In this document: piece after piece, positions 4,829 through 6,913 of the stretch
Numbering within the stretch: position 1 is the first letter of the stretch
Layout: every line of letters starts with the position of its first letter
Source: Nitrospirota bacterium
GTDB lineage: Bacteria; Nitrospirota; 9FT-COMBO-42-15; HDB-SIOI813
Direction of reading: 5' to 3'
Length of the DNA stretch: 6,913 nt
Assembly: GCA_016234155.1 (NCBI GenBank)
Contig: JACRGZ010000156.1
Coordinates: 1 to 6,913 of the forward strand
Notes under the pieces: generated by a model
The model's database searches: none
Seen by the model: the letters and a program-made list of their open reading frames with translations, nothing else
What the model was told of the DNA's origin: nothing
Program-made: the position numbers and the translations under genes

Positions 4829-6007
4829 ATGACGACCCGGACAAAAAGGTTTTTATACGGTGTAATAATTCTTTCTGTGATAGCTATTGTTGTCTTTTTA
4901 TTTTACCGCCGGAATATTGTTGTAGTTGAGGTGGTCGTTGTAAAAAGGGGAAAGATTGAAAGGACGATAACCGGTGTCTCAAGCGGGACTGTGGAGCCTC
5001 TGAGGAGGGTGAGGCTTCAACCGCTGCTCCCTTTGAAGATAAAAGAGGTGAATTTTAAGGAGGGTGACCGCGTAAAGAAGGGTGATGTGATAGTTAAGCT
5101 AAACGATTCTGAGATCAGTATAAAACTTGATATCCAGAAGGCAGCCCTTGGTGCGGCGGAGTTCAGGCTGCATGGGACAGAAGAGCGGTATAGATTTGCC
5201 TCACAGAACTACACGAGGGCAAAGAGACTGTTTGAAGAGGGGATAATGCCTGACAGCCGTTTTGATGAGATAAAGAGCCAGTTTATTGTTGCGGAGAAAG
5301 AATTTGAGATTGCTAAAAATGCTGTAACTGAGGCAAGGCTTGGTGTCAGGCTTGCAGAAGAGGAGCTTGAGAAGACGAGTATCCGCACCCCATTTGACGG
5401 TGTCATATCCTTTCTTAATGCCACGCCGGGCGAGGTACCTGAATATTTAAGCAGTGAAGGCATGGTTGTTTCTTCATCAAGGGTATCCGCCCCTGAGACG
5501 GAGCCGTTCTGTGAGATTGTTGATGACTCAGTCTTAAAGGTGGAAGTCCCATTCGATGAGGCAGACGTTATGGTAATAAGGCGGGGTCAGGACGTTAAGA
5601 TTACCACTGATACATATCCTGGAAAGGTCTTTGGTGGAAAGGTGGCATACGTATCTCCTGTAATTTCGAAAACAGTTGAGCAGAACCGCACTGTTGAGGT
5701 AGAGGTAAAACTTATTGTGACAGGCGGGGAACGCATACCGGTTGGTGCGTCTGTAGATGCGGAGATCATCCTTGAGATAAAAGAGGATGCCCTGATAGTC
5801 CCCACAAACGCAGTAATAGAGAGGGATGGAGGCCGGATTGTCTATACGGTAGACAGCGGCAAGATCAGAAAGGTGATCGTAAAGACTGGAATTTCAAGCT
5901 GGGAATTTATACAGATACTTGAAGGGCTGAAGGAAGGGGAGAGGGTAATAACCTCGTTGGATGTAGAGGGGCTCGAAGAGGGGAGGAGGGCGAAGATAAA
6001 GCAATGA
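4829..6007 (+). CDS. periplasmic adaptor (membrane fusion protein) of an ABC/RND-type efflux system, MacA/HlyD-like
   Basis: Links an inner-membrane ABC transporter to a TolC-type outer-membrane channel. The 392 residues show an N-terminal anchor (about 8-26, with basic residues on both sides and no cleavage site), as in MacA. A lipoyl-like half-domain (about 61-93, with VNFKEGDRVKKGDVIVKL) precedes an alpha-helical coiled-coil hairpin (about 95-185) that ends at TSIRTPFDGVI. Beta-barrel segments follow (VEVPFDEADVMVIRRGQDV), then the C-terminal membrane-proximal domain (ALIVPTNAVI, GLKEGERVI). At the hairpin tip, RAKRLFEEGIMP fits the TolC-contact pattern R-x3-L-x6-S except that Pro replaces Ser, with a Ser two residues on. 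No Shine-Dalgarno precedes the ATG, since the MITE ends 12 bp upstream. The ABC ATPase follows directly. The substrate cannot be told from the sequence. Confidence 0.93.
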   Translation: MTTRTKRFLYGVIILSVIAIVVFLFYRRNIVVVEVVVVKRGKIERTITGVSSGTVEPLRRVRLQPLLPLKIKEVNFKEGDRVKKGDVIVKLNDSEISIKLDIQKAALGAAEFRLHGTEERYRFASQNYTRAKRLFEEGIMPDSRFDEIKSQFIVAEKEFEIAKNAVTEARLGVRLAEEELEKTSIRTPFDGVISFLNATPGEVPEYLSSEGMVVSSSRVSAPETEPFCEIVDDSVLKVEVPFDEADVMVIRRGQDVKITTDTYPGKVFGGKVAYVSPVISKTVEQNRTVEVEVKLIVTGGERIPVGASVDAEIILEIKEDALIVPTNAVIERDGGRIVYTVDSGKIRKVIVKTGISSWEFIQILEGLKEGERVITSLDVEGLEEGRRAKIKQ

Positions 6008-6038
6008 GTGATGAGCAATGAGTGATGAGTGATGAGTA
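6004..6038 (+). repeat. five-unit heptanucleotide array bridging adaptor stop and ATPase start
   Basis: Units are ATGAGTG, ATGAGCA, ATGAGTG, ATGAGTG and ATGAGTA. The first overlaps the adaptor TGA stop (6005-6007) and the last supplies the ATG at 6032. Because 7 is not divisible by 3, successive ATGs fall in different frames. It also occupies the place where a Shine-Dalgarno would be. Confidence 0.85.
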
Positions 6039-6724
6039 GCAATCCTCTTATATTCCTTGAAGGCGTGAGGAAGATTTATGGCGCCGGTACAGTCAGGGTT
6101 GACGCATTGTCAGATATCAACCTCAGGGTATCCAGCGGTGAATTTATGGCAATACTTGGCCCATCCGGTTCAGGAAAATCTACACTCATGAATATCATCG
6201 GATGCTTAGACCGGCCGACTGATGGACGGTACGTCCTGGACAATGTTGATGTATCCGGTCTTGGAGACGAAGAACTTGCCCGTGTTCGCAATAAGATGAT
6301 CGGTTTTGTGTTCCAGATGTTCAATCTCCTCCCAAAGCAGACGGCCCTCGGGAATGTCCAGCTCCCGCTTCTCTATTCCGGTATCGGGCCAAAAGAGAGA
6401 GAAGAAAATGGGATGCAGATGCTTATTAAGATGGGACTTGAGGAACGCTTGCACCATCGCCCCAGTGAGCTCTCCGGCGGGGAATGTCAGCGTGTTGCAA
6501 TAGCGAGGGCGCTTATAAACAAGCCTTCGATCCTCCTTGCAGACGAGCCTACTGGAAATCTTGATACTAAGACAGGGGAAGACATTATCTCCCTCTTTAG
6601 AAAACTTAATGTTGAAGAAGGGGTTACGCTGATACTTGTAACCCATAACCCTGAGATTGCCGGGGAGGCTAAGAGAAGGCTCTATATCCGTGACGGGAGG
6701 ATTGTATCGGACAGCGGGGGATGA
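6032..6724 (+). CDS. ABC transporter ATP-binding protein, LolD/MacB/FtsE class
   Basis: Cytoplasmic ATPase expected to drive a FtsX/MacB-type permease working with the upstream adaptor. The 230 residues (normal for the class) contain Walker A GPSGSGKST (43-51), the Q-loop at Gln95 in VFQMFNLLP, signature LSGGE (147-151), Walker B ILLADE (167-172) with PTGNLD after it, and the H-loop His205 in LVTHN. All catalytic motifs are intact. The start ATG 6032 is the last unit of the heptad array; a GTG at 6029 would add one residue. No normal Shine-Dalgarno is visible, so translation may depend on coupling to the adaptor stop 24 nt upstream. No fused or separate permease is in the window; it is probably just downstream. 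MacB-like efflux fits best, and lipoprotein sorting (LolD) is less likely given the adaptor. Confidence 0.95.
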   Translation: MSSNPLIFLEGVRKIYGAGTVRVDALSDINLRVSSGEFMAILGPSGSGKSTLMNIIGCLDRPTDGRYVLDNVDVSGLGDEELARVRNKMIGFVFQMFNLLPKQTALGNVQLPLLYSGIGPKEREENGMQMLIKMGLEERLHHRPSELSGGECQRVAIARALINKPSILLADEPTGNLDTKTGEDIISLFRKLNVEEGVTLILVTHNPEIAGEAKRRLYIRDGRIVSDSGG

Positions 6725-6744
6725 AAATCAAAAGTCAAAAGTCA
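6724..6744 (+). repeat. heptad tract after the ATPase gene
   Basis: AAAATCA followed by two copies of AAAGTCA, overlapping the last base of the ATPase stop codon. It is a third heptanucleotide family, unlike those at 2799-2819 and 6004-6038. Confidence 0.65.
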
Positions 6745-6750
6745 AAATGT

Positions 6751-6900
6751 AATGTAAAATGAGGCTCTTGCAAAAGTCTGTGTCATCCCCGAAATCTTCT
6801 ATCGGGGATATGCTTTTCTGTAATAAAACACTAGATTCCCGCTTAAACCATGCGGGAATGACAACATTTTTATACTTTTGCAAGAGCCTCAAATGTAAAA
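6751..6900 (+). mobile_element. MITE with perfect 18-bp inverted ends and 9-bp target duplication
   Basis: The element spans 6760-6891 (132 bp). Its ends TGAGGCTCTTGCAAAAGT (6760-6777) and the exact reverse complement (6874-6891) are flanked directly by AATGTAAAA on both sides (6751-6759 and 6892-6900). This is a 9-bp target-site duplication, so the element moved as a unit. The interior has two matched hairpins of 8-bp stem and 9-nt loop, ATCCCCGA/TCGGGGAT (6785-6809) and ATTCCCGC/GCGGGAAT (6835-6859), enclosed by TGTCAT (6781-6786) and ATGACA (6858-6863). There is no ORF for a transposase, so it must have been mobilised in trans. I cannot name the source IS family. Confidence 0.92.
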
Positions 6901-6913
6901 AGGATGACGAAAA

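Noticed and set aside
4435..4929. Small + strand ORFs of 88 and 75 codons across the MITE
   Set aside because: They are out of frame with pheT and the adaptor and made mainly of the element's sequence.
5842..6042. 66-codon minus-strand ORF beginning LLITHHSLLITH
   Set aside because: The repeat-like N-terminus is just the reverse translation of the ATGAGTG heptads.

Overview
The window looks like a mid-GC Gram-negative bacterial chromosome: a TolC-type periplasmic adaptor implies an outer membrane, and gene starts include GTG and possibly TTG. The phenylalanyl-tRNA synthetase is the archaeal/eukaryotic type in both subunits, which only some bacterial lineages carry (spirochaetes are the known example). 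With the very repeat-rich intergenic DNA this suggests an uncultured or environmental lineage, possibly Nitrospirota-like. That placement is inference with low confidence.

Layout, all genes on the + strand: possible tail of an upstream gene (1-31); repeat-filled leader (33-220); rpe, ribulose-phosphate 3-epimerase (221-889); 332 bp of stacked repeats (890-1221); pheS, archaeal-type (1222-2787); a 167-bp gap holding an AT-rich palindrome (2788-2954); pheT, archaeal-type (2955-4661); a 157-bp MITE-like element with perfect 18-bp inverted ends (4660-4816); an RND/HlyD/MacA-like periplasmic adaptor (4829-6007); a five-unit heptanucleotide repeat (6004-6038); a LolD/MacB-class ABC ATPase (6032-6724); and a 132-bp MITE with perfect 18-bp inverted ends and a perfect 9-bp target duplication (6760-6891). 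The window probably ends at the start of the matching permease gene.

Two functional blocks are present: housekeeping (pentose phosphate epimerase and both PheRS subunits) and a tripartite ABC efflux system (adaptor, ATPase, permease expected downstream). The coding sequences themselves look intact and ordinary for their families.

The unusual part is the DNA between them. Each of the five complete gaps holds a different palindromic or heptad-repeat element, and several reach into gene-control positions. A duplicated 78-bp block carries the ribosome-binding region of both rpe and pheS, with a G-quadruplex-capable tract just upstream. A transposon-like end contributes the pheT stop codon and leaves the adaptor without a visible Shine-Dalgarno. 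A heptad array supplies the ATPase start codon. A MITE sits in the probable ATPase-permease gap. A roughly 50-bp element present twice (33-89 and 987-1039) has a base-paired stem with one compensatory change and a possible micro-ORF.
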